Shown in pieces: positions 1-10,446 of a stretch of 64,000 bases of DNA. Each line of letters opens with the position of its first letter. The first letter of the stretch is position 1. The notes beneath the pieces were generated by a model that saw only the letters and a list, made by a program, of their open reading frames with translations, was not told the DNA's origin and did no database searches. The translations under genes and the position numbers were made by a program. Source of the DNA: Lolium rigidum (Eukaryota > Streptophyta > Magnoliopsida > Poales > Poaceae); contig NC_061512.1 of assembly GCF_022539505.1 (NCBI RefSeq), forward strand, positions 255,580,510 through 255,644,509. The letters run 5' to 3'.

Positions 1-435
1 CCAGTTAAAAGATGGTCAAGTTAGCTGAGATTGATTGCACCGTTCGTCCAATTCCGCATGGATCATAGGTAGTTGTTTTTCCCTTGGCATGGTTCAGATT
101 GCAAGAGAAATGTAAGTAGCTAAATGATTTACAGCACACATGTTCTCTTTGTTTCAAGAAATTTTATTGGAATTTTGGAGAATTCTATTCCTTTGGAATT
201 TCTCTTATATATGACCTATTTAGTTCGGTAGGATTCGAAATGCTACAAAATCAGAATACCATGTCAATTATAATCCTAGGGTATTACTTTTAGAACCAAA
301 AGGCTCTCGGCTGGTAAAAGGTTCAGGGCGCAGTGAATGGGTAATCGATTAACTGTACGTACTAGCTAGGAGCCGTGTCGGCACAACGAAAGCCAGGTCG
401 GGCCGTGAACTGTCGCGTCATCGTTGGTCACTATT
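1..435. repeat. Duplicated flank, copy 1 (partner 32372-32648)
   Basis: This stretch is nearly identical to 32372-32648 in the same orientation. The match is continuous from base 1 to about 176, is interrupted by about 170 extra bases present only here (about 177-346), and resumes to about 435. Homology begins at base 1, so it probably extends upstream of the window. The two copies flank the interval that holds genes A and B, which points to an old local duplication. No gene was seen in it. Confidence 0.85.
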
Positions 436-1887
436 CACTACGCCGTGAGACCTTTTTTTAGATGGACTGGAACGTGAACGGCCGTTTGGTTGCCTACACG
501 TCATTGCATTGTTGCATCGCACGGCTTTTAAAGCGATGTTTTGCCTGCATCTAGAGGAACGTACGAATCGGCAGTTTCTTCAGGAATATGTCCGTTCTTT
601 TGCCTTCTGCGCTCGATCAATGCAACTTGTACACGTGGACTCGCTTAAGCTCACTCTGCGTGTACTCCACATATCCTCTCTTCAAATCAGCACAACCACA
701 CTCCAAATCAAAATAAGTTGTACATGAAAAAGATACGTATTGATAATATAAATTAATTCCCACAGTCGATTTCGAGTCGTTAATCGTAAATTGTCAATTT
801 CGTGTATGATGTTTTAAGCGATTTTTATCAAATTCGTCGCACAGGCATAACCGTTTGAGATTTCCTTTCAGGAGTAGGTTCACCTCACCATTCCGCATGA
901 CTTTCATGTTGACAGGTTTTTGTTTCAGTGTAAATACACTGATAGGTAAATGACTATGTGAGTTAGGTTTGGAGTACTTTTGCTCAATTTCTCGCTTGCC
1001 GTTTTCATGGACAGCGACATGGTGACGATAGGTGAGAAGTGAGAGGTGATAATCCATGGTGGTGGCGGCATAGTGATGTTCGTCTTCGTGGTCGGTAATG
1101 TGGTGATGCTTATGATCGGTGTGACCGGCGGAGTTTTGGTGGTATTCAGCTTCGTGCTCGGCGACATGGGATGCTTGTGACGGGCATGAACAACGGTGTC
1201 ATGGTGGTGTTCGTCTTCGTGTTCGGTGATGTGGTGATCACTTTGACCGGCGATATCATGGTGGTGTTCGGCGACGTGGCGTGAACGGCGGTGTCATGAT
1301 GTTGTTCGTCGACGTGGTGATGCTTGTGACGGGCGTGACTGTCGGTGTCATGGTGGTGATGGTTATGGTATGTGATAGACAGTGATCCATGGCGGTAACC
1401 GTGTAGGTGTAGGCAGTGGCGATGTCATGGTAGCAACGTTCTTGTGGTGCTACACCGAAAATTTTGGCTTATCATATTCAGCCCAGTCTTGCGCACGCCG
1501 CATTGGCCATCGTCGGTGAGAGTGGTATGGTGGTCTTTCCGCGCACCGGCGTGGTGACAGGCTTCGTGACAGCGGCGTCAGGCTTTGTGATAGATGAGGA
1601 GGTGAGAGGTAAGATCACAATGGAGATAAGTGGTGAGGCTAAAGCTGGGCTCGTATGAAACCAAATAAACTGAGGCCTTTGTTTCTACTGGGCCAAAAAA
1701 TTATGCACAAAATAAACTGAGGCCTTCGTTTCCGCCGCGCGTGCAGCCCACGCCTCCGTCCAGCCCGTTTCTTCTCCTCCTCCCCGCGCCGCGCCCACCA
1801 CCTAAAAAATCCCCACTTTCATCCTCCTCTCGCCAAGCAACCGCCCGGCCCGGCCGGTTCCCGCCTCGCTGCGCCAGCCAGCCATCC
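436..1887. other. Upstream region of gene A, no gene seen
   Basis: No convincing coding region is present. About 1052-1365 is a degenerate GT-rich minisatellite with a unit near 100 bp; the phrases GGTGTCATGGTGGTG, TTCGTCTTCGTG and GTGGTGATGCTTGTGACGG recur in it. Bases 1740-1887 are CT- and CCG-rich, as expected for a grass 5' UTR in front of the gene A start codon. Short ORFs here overlap on both strands and show no recognisable domains. Confidence 0.6.
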
Positions 1888-2078
1888 ATGTCGTCGCTCG
1901 CCGTCGGCCGGCGCGGGCTGGAACTGGAGGACCTGGAGCTCTGGCTCGCCGGCCTATTCTCCACCGCGGAGCTGGCGGCCGCTGACCTGCTCTTGCAGCT
2001 CAGCGTCAGCATCGCCAAAGGGGTCGACGACGACGACGTGGAGGAGGCGGCGTTGCCTTCGTCGGCCACGACGCAGCT
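1888..2078 (+). pseudogene. Gene A, 5' half of an interrupted small intronless plant gene
   Basis: The ATG at 1888 lies in a good context (CATCCATGT) and opens a GC-rich reading frame that stays open up to the LTR boundary at 2078. The N-terminal residues include a hydrophobic, leucine-rich segment (LAAADLLLQLSVS), which matches in position and character ANLLIQLS in gene B at 28788-29216. If the retroelement and one copy of its target duplication are removed, the frame runs straight into 11846-12188, giving a protein of about 175 residues. The family is not one I can name; both members look like small, low-complexity, probably disordered plant proteins. The gene is broken in this genome by a 9.77-kb insertion, although the flanking halves show no internal stop. 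Confidence 0.8.
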
Positions 2079-3440
2079 TGATACGTCCAAAACGTATCTA
2101 CTTTCCCGAACACTTTTGCTATTGTTTTGCCTCTAATTTGTGTATTTTGGATGCAACTAACACGGACTAACGCTGTTTTCAGCAGAACTGTTCTGGTGTC
2201 TCGTTTTTGTGCAGAAATCCAACTTTCGGGAAAAACCTCGGGATTTTGACGAAAGGGCCTATTTTCCCAGAATAATGACGGAGCCAGAAGGGCAATTGAA
2301 GTGGAGGCCCGAGGGCCCCACACCACATGGCGGCGCGGCCCAGGGGGGGCCCGCGCGGCCATGTGGTGTTGCCCCCTCGGCTGGCCTCCGACGCCCCCCT
2401 TCGGACTACTTATTCGCCTCGACCTAAAAACGCACGGAGAGAAGTCGAAGTCGCCAGAAACCCTCCGAACGCCGCCACATCGCGAAACTCCGTCGCGGGA
2501 GCCGAAGTCTCCGTTCCGGCACTCCGCCGGGACGGGGAATTGGAGGAGATCATCACCGCCATCACCGCCAACGCCTCTCCATCAACCAGCAATGTTTCCC
2601 CCATCCATGTGTGAGTAATTCCCCCGCTGTAGGCCGAAGGGGATGGTAGGGATTGGATGAGATTGGTCATGTAATAGCATAAGATTGTTAGGGCATAGTG
2701 CCTAGTGTCCGTAGATGGTACTTTTATGATATTGTTGCAACTTGTTATGCTTAATGCTTGTCACTAGGGCCCGAGTGCCATGATCTCAGATCTGAACATG
2801 TTATTATTCCATCATGATATTCGTTGTTTATGATCTTACCCGCAAGTTGTATACACATGTCGCTGTCCGGAACCAATGGCCCCGAAGTGACGTAAATCGG
2901 GACAACCAGAGGGGATGGTAGTGATGTGAGGATCACATGTGTTCACGGAGTGTTAATGCTTTGCTCCGGTACTCTATTAAAAGGAGTACCTTAATATCCA
3001 AGTAGTTTCCCTTGAGGCCCGGCTGCCACCGGCTGGTAGGACAAAAGATGTTGTGCAAGTTTCTCATTGCGAGCACGTACGACTATAATTGGAACACATG
3101 CCTATTGATTGATTAGTACTTGGACACCGTTTTATTATTATCTGCAAATGCCCTGCTATGATTGTTACATGAGTTTCTCTCATCCATGCAACGCCCGTCA
3201 TCCGTCCATGTGCCTACAGTATTTTAATCCTGCTGTTTACTAAAATCACTACTGCTGCTACTATAAAACTGTTACTACTGATAAACTCTTGCGAGCAAGT
3301 CTGTTTCCAGGTGCAGCTGAATTGACAACTCCGCTGTTAAGGCTTTCAAGTATTCTTTGTCTCCCCTTGTGTCGAATCAATAAATTGGGTAATACTTCCC
3401 TCGAAGACTCGTTGCGATCCCCTATACTTGTGGGTCATCA
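2079..3440 (+). repeat. 5' LTR of the gene A element
   Basis: It begins TGATACGTCC and ends TCATCA. The first 20 bases form an inverted repeat (GATACGT, five bases, ACGTATC). A GC-rich hairpin with CCACACCACATGG and CCATGTGGTG arms lies near 2312-2376. Relative to the 3' LTR it lacks 37 bp near 3255, exactly between two CACTACTGCTG repeats. Confidence 0.93.
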
Positions 3441-3451
3441 AGACTATTTTC

Positions 3452-3469
3452 TCGGCGCCGTTGCCGGGG
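3452..3469 (+). promoter_or_regulatory. Primer binding site complementary to tRNA-Asp 3' end
   Basis: CGGCGCCGTTGCCGGGG lies 12 bp after the 5' LTR. It is complementary to the plant tRNA-Asp 3' end (CCCCGGCAACGGCGCCA), with the first TGG changed to CGG. This fixes the plus orientation of the element. Confidence 0.85.
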
Positions 3470-3528
3470 AGCATAGCTTTATTTGGAAGTTCACTTGGAT
3501 TAATATTGTTCGCTGCAAATTCTCCATC

Positions 3529-5660
3529 ATGGGTAAACCTCGCGATACTAAGGTCGCCATATTACCATCCACTACAAGAAAAGGTACAACTCGAGTACCT
3601 CTCGCTGCTCTTGATTCACCATCCGTGATAAGTAAACTTGTTTCACCACCACAAGCTTCAAATGCCTGGTACTTCGCCGAATCTGAAAATTCCTCTTATA
3701 ATATTGATGATGCTTCGATGTGCTTGATGATAGTGGTTCATTGGGAACTTTTCTAGATGCTACAATTGCTAGGTCTAGACAAATTGAAAATACCGAAACT
3801 CCCGATGTTACTACACCCGTTAATTCACCCGAACTTGAATACTCTAGTGATGATCTTAATGAAGATTATGTGGAACTTGATGATGATTTTATTGAAAAAT
3901 GCCATGCTACTACCGATGCAAGAAAAATTAAAAAGTTGCTTGCAGTAACATACTCGTTAGATATAAACTGTCTCCCGATCCTAAATTTGCCACATCTCCT
4001 ATAAACATTAAGGATAAAGATTATGATTTTTCTCTTGATCTATCTCATATAGCTATTGTTGAGAAAACACCCTTTTGTGGTACTGAAAAAGAAAGTGCTC
4101 GTTGAACACATGACTCGAGTTATCTACTTTGAGTAGCTTGTTTTCTGATGATGTTAAGAAGCGTACTTACTTTGTTGCTAAAATCTTTCCATTCTCATTA
4201 AAGGATGACGCTAAAACTTGGTATAATAGTTTGCCACCTGGTTCTATTAAAAGTCCAAAGGAATTGCTTGCTGTTTTCTTCCGGAAATACTTTCCTGCTA
4301 GTGCTCAACATGCTGCTTTGCAGAGAGTTTATAATTTTGATCAAGGAGATGAAGAGAAATTGCCTGAGGCTTGGGCGAGATTTTGCTCTCTTATTAGAGC
4401 TCGCCTGACCATGATTTAGAAAAGCATGATTTACTTGATATATTTTATAGTGGACTAACCATTGAGTCTAGGGCATACCTGGATAGTTGTGCTGGTTGTG
4501 TTTTCAGGAAAAGAACTCCATACGACGCTGAAGAATTATTGGCTAAAATAGGCCGGAATTATGATGATTGGAATACGCCTGAACCAACTCCAACGCCAAT
4601 AGTGAAGAAGAGGGGTTTAATTAAATTGAATGATGAAGATATGAGGGAAGCCAAGAAGTCTCTCAAGGAGAAAGGTATTAAATCTGAAGATGTGAAGAAT
4701 CTACCTCCAATAGAAGATATATGTGAGATAATTCCCCCTTCATCCATGATTGAGGTAAATTCCCTTCAACGCTTTACTAGGGAATATATTCCGTATTCAA
4801 AACCTCCTGCGCAATGCTTAGATGAGTTTGATAATTATATTGTTAAGCAAGAAAATTTTAATATGAGAGTAGAGAATCATCTTATGGAAAATTCTCAAGC
4901 TATTAGTCAATTACATGATATTGTGGAGAGAACCTCCAATGATGTTAAGATGCTTGTTAAACATTTTCATATGATTCAAACTCAAATTGATCAACTCACT
5001 AAAGTGCAAAATGACTTGTTAGGAAATAATGCTAAAGAAAAACAAGCTTATGAAGTAACAACTAGAGGTGGTGTCTCTACCCAGGATCCTCTATATCCTG
5101 AAGGGCATCCCAAAAGAATTGAACAAGATTCTCAACGCATTGAACCTAGAGCTCATTCTAAGAAAAAGAAGAAGAAACATAAAAATGTTGTAGAATCCTC
5201 TGAACCTGCTAATGATCCTAATAATATTTCTATTTCTGATGCTGAAACTGAAAGTGGTAATGAACATGATAATAGTAAAGATAATGATAAGAATGATACT
5301 CCTGATAAAGAAGAGGTTGAAAAAGAACCTGAAAAGCATGCTAAGAATAAAAAGTATACTAAAGAAGATTTTATTGCTGAGAAACATGGTAATGAAAGAG
5401 AACCTTGGGTGCAAAAGCCAATGCCTTTTCCTGCTAAGAAACTAAAATCAAAGGAAGAGGAACACTATAATAAATTTTGTGATTGGATGAAACCTTTATT
5501 CTTGCAAATTCCTTTGACTGATGCTATTAAATTGCCTCCTTATTCAAAGTATATGAAATATATTGTTACTAACAAAAGGAAAATCCCCAATGAGGAAATT
5601 TCCACTATGCTTGCTAATTACTCTTTCAATGGCAAAGTTCCAAAGAAGTTGGGCGACCCG
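3529..5660 (+). pseudogene. gag: Degenerate gag of the gene A element
   Basis: The likely start is the ATG at 3529 (MGKPRDTK...), typical of large Triticeae Gypsy gag proteins. The reading frame changes near 3719, near 4005-4128 and near 4420-4538. The segment 4129-4419 contains the retrotransposon gag core (DDAKTWYNSLPPGSI, then FFRKYFP and EAWARF). The segment 4539-5660 carries the long hydrophilic, lysine- and glutamate-rich C-terminal part, including a KKKKKKHK tract and the conserved RKIPNEEISTML region. Several frameshifts make it non-functional as read. Confidence 0.85.
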
Positions 5661-6189
5661 GTATACCTACTATTCCTTGTTTTATTAAGAATAATTATGT
5701 TAAAACTGCTCTATGTGACTTGGGAGCCGGTGTTAGTGTTATGCCTTTTTCTCTTTATAAGAGACTTTACTTAGATAAGTTGATACCTACTGATATATCT
5801 TTGCAAATGGCTGATAAATCTACTCGCTATTCCTGTTGGTATATGTGAGGATGTTCCTGTTCAAGTTACTAATAACCGCTTGATATTAACTGATTTTGTT
5901 GTGTTGGAAATGCCTCGAAGATGATAATATGTCTATTATTCTTGGGAGACCTTTTCTTAACACCACAGGGGCTGTTATTGATTGCAATAAAGGAAAGGTT
6001 ACTTTCAATGTTGATGATAAGGAACACACCGTCTATTTCCCCAAGAGGATTGAAAAAGCGTGCGGAGTTAATACTATTTCTAATGTGAGAACTATCAAAG
6101 TGGGAACTATCGATTGTCCCATATATGAGCCTAAAGAAGAATATCAAACTCTTGTGATTGGATCCATATCAATACAATTCAAGGTAACA
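5661..6189 (+). pseudogene. pro: Degenerate aspartic protease of the gene A element
   Basis: The motif DLGAGVSVMPFSLY (from 5717) is the retropepsin active-site region usual in plant Gypsy gag-pro proteins, with the catalytic Asp in D-x-G. It is out of frame with the preceding gag. The downstream part (5896-6189) contains SIILGRPFLNTTGAVID, the conserved end of the protease fold. Stops and frame changes between 5800 and 5896 break it. No reverse transcriptase follows. Confidence 0.8.
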
Positions 6190-6974
6190 TGATTGATTTG
6201 AGGTTTATTTCTTCATATGCTATATAAAATTTATTTGGTGGCAAGACTTGATCAACCTTGTTAACAAATACCTTTTATATGCATAGAGGAGGTAAACAAC
6301 ATCTATTTCTTCCTCCACTTGCTTTAGTTGTTGTAGCACTTTTAATTTGCAAAGTTTCTTAATTGATTTGAGATTTCAAAAAATTTCCTGGCCAGTAATA
6401 ATAAACTTAATACCCAGAAAATGTGCATTTTTCAAAGTTTTCAAAAATTCACGAAAATTACACCGTTGGTCCTATTTTTCGACGAGGCACCTGGGAGCAC
6501 CAGAGGATGACCTGTGGGGCACCAGAGGGCGCCAAACCACAGGCCGGCGCGGCCAAGGAGGTGGCCGCGCCACCATGTGGTGTGGGCGCCTCCTTGCCCC
6601 ACTTTGTCATCTCTTCCTCCCAGCACCTTCTCTCTCCCGAAAAAACTCGTACCAAATTCCTCTCACTCGCGTTTTTGCTCAAGAACTCCAGATTTCTCGA
6701 TCTCTTTGCTCAGCCCAGATTTCCTGCTGAAATTTGGCACATTTGCTCCTTGGTATGTGACTCCTCCACCCTCCAAGTAGAATTTTGTTTGGTTGAGTAT
6801 ATCTTGAATATTTTGCTGCTGTAGGTAACATGTTTGGTGAGCTTGCATGCTTGTTCTAATTGGTAGAAATTAGTTTTGATGCATGATTAGTACTCTAGCA
6901 AGTTCCTATGATAGTTTCCCTCAATTATATGTCACCAAATCAAGCTTTATATTGTTTGTTGAAAATTTCAGAAA
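6190..6974 (+). other. Spacer with GC hairpin and candidate intron
   Basis: No coding region is supported. A GC-rich foldback at about 6527-6590 (GGCGCC ... GGCCGGCGCGGCC ... GGTGTGGGCGCC) resembles the hairpin of the LTRs. A candidate intron runs from a GTATGT donor at 6753 to a pyrimidine-rich acceptor ending TTTCAG at 6971, three bases before the start codon of the next ORF. Confidence 0.5.
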
Positions 6975-8102
6975 ATGGAAGAAGGTAGGCACCAACTCAA
7001 CCAACATGAGTTGGAGGTGCCACAGGTCATGAGAGTTCACCGAGAAGAAGGAGTATATCCCACTTACTATCCGTGTGCAGATTTCATGAGAAGTGCAGGG
7101 ATCTTGCGAGACGTCCAAAATTTAATCTCTCGTGCGGGATTGGATGATTTTGTTGATGGGGAACCATGCCAATATGTGAAACTGACTATGTCAGTAGTGC
7201 AAGATTTTAAATTCAATTGGTCACGATCTAACCCCATGGTTCAAGTACAAAATTTATAATAAAACCGTCAACTTGCCATTCAGATGATTTTTGTGCAAGC
7301 AATCAGAGTGCCGCAATGGGGATCATGCGAGAAGATAAAGGGATCGCCGCAAGAGCTCTTGGACCTCTTCAAGATGATTTGTCATGGAAGGAGCTTCTCA
7401 GAGGATGATGGTAAAATCAGTAGTATTCATTTCCCAGCTATTCGTTACTTCGCTTATTTCATTACCAAGTGCGTTCTAGCGAGAAAGAATGGAGGTAAAT
7501 TAACTATCCCTGATTTAGCCTTTCTAGCTGCTGCATTACAAGGTAATAGGACTTATAACTTGGGAGCTTTGATAGCCAACAGACTTGCCATTAACCGTGA
7601 GAAAGGAGGAATTTGTGGGGGTCTCATCGCCTCTCGTTTATTAGCTATGCATAATGTGAGACCTCACAGTCTTGATATTCCGCTCCCTATGGAGAAACTT
7701 GACATAGCTTCCATGATTAAGCATGAATTTCTTTCTAATTCGTCTAATGTTGGGAACCTGTCTTATAGAATAACATTTTACAAGAAATCTTGGACGAGGA
7801 CTAAGAAAGTTGAAAAATTAGTAGGATTGCCTGCACCTTCTCTGTTTAACTTTGATTCCAGGGAGGATTGGTCAGTCACGGAAAGTATGGTTAACGCATA
7901 CATCGAGGGAGGAAGCCATCGTGCACGTGACAACACAAATGAGGTCGAGGAACACCTCGACTCGTCATCCGATGCAGCAAGCTCTTCGCATCCACAAGCT
8001 GGGTATGAGGAACCCCCACGTTATTCTTCTGCATCGGCATCTTATTATGACTACTCCACATATGATCCACCGGCGTGGAACCCAGGCCCTCGATGGGATT
8101 GA
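6975..8102 (+). pseudogene. Third ORF of the gene A element (plant transposon-associated protein)
   Basis: The ATG at 6975 starts an ORF of about 375 codons with an out-of-frame stretch and stop near 7257, so the copy is damaged. The sequence includes a conserved-looking block (FPAIRYFAYFITKCVLARKN, then TIPDLAFLAAALQG) of the kind found in plant repeat proteins annotated as putative plant transposon protein. The C-terminal tail is Ser/Pro/Tyr-rich. It occupies the position where other LTR elements carry an extra or env-like ORF, but no signal peptide or membrane segment is visible. Its function is unknown. Confidence 0.65.
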
Positions 8103-8123
8103 ACTCCACTTAGGCCAAAAGCC

Positions 8124-8137
8124 TAAGCTTGGGGGAG
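8124..8137 (+). promoter_or_regulatory. Internal polypurine tract copy
   Basis: TAAGCTTGGGGGAG is identical over 14 bases to the terminal polypurine tract at 10432-10445. It lies 22 bases after the stop of the third ORF. By analogy with central polypurine tracts it could prime plus-strand DNA synthesis; this is inference. Confidence 0.6.
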
Positions 8138-9579
8138 GTATACCGGCATCACTCATTCTTTGCATATTATGATTGCTGGATACTTGTATATACTTGTTTA
8201 GTCTCTTTGAGTGGTTTTCTAATGAGAGGAAGATGATATTTGGGAAAGTGCTGCCTGAAAACAGATTCTGGGCTGTTACCGTAAAAATTCGTGCGCCCAG
8301 CCAGAACAGTATTTTGAGTTGCAAATTTTTGTGCATGTTCCCCAGGTTGTTATCCAACTTTCATTAGTTGAACACTTTTTGAACTGAGCAACGTAAGATT
8401 TTTGTAAAAATCGATTTCTGTACTGCTGTCAGGTTTTGGCAGATTTCTGCCATCTCGTTTTTCTGTGTTTCTTTTAGTTTGCTATTTCTTGCTTTCGCTT
8501 TGTTTCTTTCCCAAAACACAAAAAGACCAAAAATATTTCTGTTGTTTCTCTTCATCATTTGTTTATCTTGGTTTTTGCATTTGTTTCGCTTTATTTGCTA
8601 TTGCTAGTTTGCCATAAGAAAACCCAAAAAGATTTTGCTTTGTTTGCTTGTTTTCTTTTGTTCTTGTTCTCAACTTCGAAAACACCAAAAATATTTGCTG
8701 CTCTTCTTTGGTTTGTAAAGTTCATCATGAGTTCAATGGTCTTCGGTGGCTGGAGCGTGGTTTTCATTTCATATTATCCAAGCTACACAAGTGAAAAGGC
8801 AATAATGACGATCTACGACAATCTGATTGTGGTGAGAGGCTGGTATGAACTCTATTTGTTTTCATTTTTGTACATATACTCATCCATGTGAGCATGCTTA
8901 GTTGGTTCATGTGAGGTATATGTTATTTAATAAAGTCTAGTAGTTCATGATCTCTCATGATTAGCTCCAATCTATTAATATGAGTAGCATGTCATGGATG
9001 TTTGCTTGCATTGTTTTATTCATAAGTAAGTATGGCATTGTGGTATCCTCCTCTGAATAATTCATTTATATCGACTTGGCACATGCTCACGCATGCATAT
9101 GACTGAACAAGAGTCAATTAAGCCTCAATGATTTACATTGCTTCAGAGTTCTTGTATCACTTTTATGCCTCAGCTAATTTATTTTGCCGCAAGCATGATT
9201 ATGACAGTTATTGCTCTCTTGATTTGTCGCTCCCTAGTCTTTTTGCTAGCCTTCACTTGTACTGAGCGGGAACGCTGCTCGTGCCTCCAAACACATGAAA
9301 ACCAAGTTATTCCGCAGCGTCCACCATAAATACCTATGCATGGCATTTCAAACCATTCCAAGTAAATTCTCATGCGCTACCTTTAAAACCTTCAAAATGC
9401 TTCTTAATTTGTGTTAATGTTTCATAGCTCATGAGGAAGTATGTGGTGTTTAGCTTTCAACCTTGTCATTTACTTTTGACGGACTCTCATATGGAATAGT
9501 GGCACATCCGCTTATCCAATAATTTTGCAAAAAGAGCCGGCAATGGGATTCCCAGGTCCCGAATTAATTAACTTAAATA

Positions 9580-9667
9580 GACACTCCTCCATGGTTTGTG
9601 ATTGTTGGACGGCACCCGAAGGATTCGGTTAGCCATGGCTTGTGTAAGCAAAGGTTGGGGGAGTGTC
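9580..9667 (+). repeat. Hairpin repeat, copy 1 (88 bp)
   Basis: The ends GACACTCCTCC (9580-9590) and GGGGGAGTGTC (9657-9667) pair over 11 positions, with one G-T wobble. The interior holds a smaller CCGAA/TTCGG foldback and two CCATGG palindromes. It is a direct repeat of 9695-9782. Confidence 0.8.
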
Positions 9668-9694
9668 ATCATCATAATAAAACTAAAATAAAAA

Positions 9695-9782
9695 GGCACT
9701 CCTTCATGGTATGTGATTGTTGGCAGTGCACCCGAGGATTCGGTTAGCCATGGTTTGTGTAAGAAAGGTTGGAAGGAGTGCC
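9695..9782 (+). repeat. Hairpin repeat, copy 2 (88 bp)
   Basis: The ends GGCACTCCTTC (9695-9705) and GAAGGAGTGCC (9772-9782) pair perfectly over 11 positions. Compared with copy 1, two base pairs have been exchanged on both sides, so pairing is kept while sequence changed. The length is identical to copy 1. Confidence 0.8.
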
Positions 9783-10431
9783 ACATAAATATGCAAATAA
9801 TTCATGGGAGCCGCTCTTGAAAGTCCGGTTGGCGAGGTAGTTGGTGTACCCATTACCATTCGTTGACAACAACAAACACCTCTCAAAATAATTTTACTCC
9901 TGCTTTACAAATGAAAAGCTCTAGCGCATGTTAATCCCTGCTTCCTCTCGCGAAGGGTCAATCTTTTACTTTTATGTTGTGTCTCCATCCTTTCTTTGAG
10001 CACTTTCTTGAGAGCACAACTGTCATTCTTAGTATAATATGCTTGTCTCAAAATATGATTGATTGTGGTATAACTTTGATGCTTTTATCTTTGACAATGA
10101 CTACTTCTAGTCTTTCTATGAACTCCGCAGGTGCCCGGGCATTTATGTTTTGCCGATCAAATACAGGCAAGCGAGATACCACTTTATCATACTCTCTTAT
10201 GAACATTGCAATCCTGCTTATATACATGATTCATGATGCTTATTATTAATTGTTGGTACCTCTTCATGATTGACATAGCTGTTAGATGATCTTATTTGCA
10301 TGTATCTTATTATGAACTGCTCAAGTATTAGCCATATCATGAGAATATATACATCATATGAGCAAATGTGTTCGTGAAAGTTCTTTTATCGCTCAGTTGT
10401 TAACTGAATTGCTTGAGGACAAGCAATAAGC

Positions 10432-10445
10432 TAAGCTTGGGGGAG
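10432..10445 (+). promoter_or_regulatory. Terminal polypurine tract of the gene A element
   Basis: TAAGCTTGGGGGAG lies directly before the 3' LTR, where plus-strand priming is expected. Confidence 0.85.
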
Positions 10446-10446
10446 T

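Larger units (their letters stand above)
8103..10431 (+). other. Noncoding 3' region of the gene A element
   Basis: This 2.3-kb AT-rich region has no supported ORF. A second polypurine tract lies at 8124-8137 and a pair of 88-bp hairpin repeats at 9580-9667 and 9695-9782. The ORFs found here lack domains. Confidence 0.7.
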
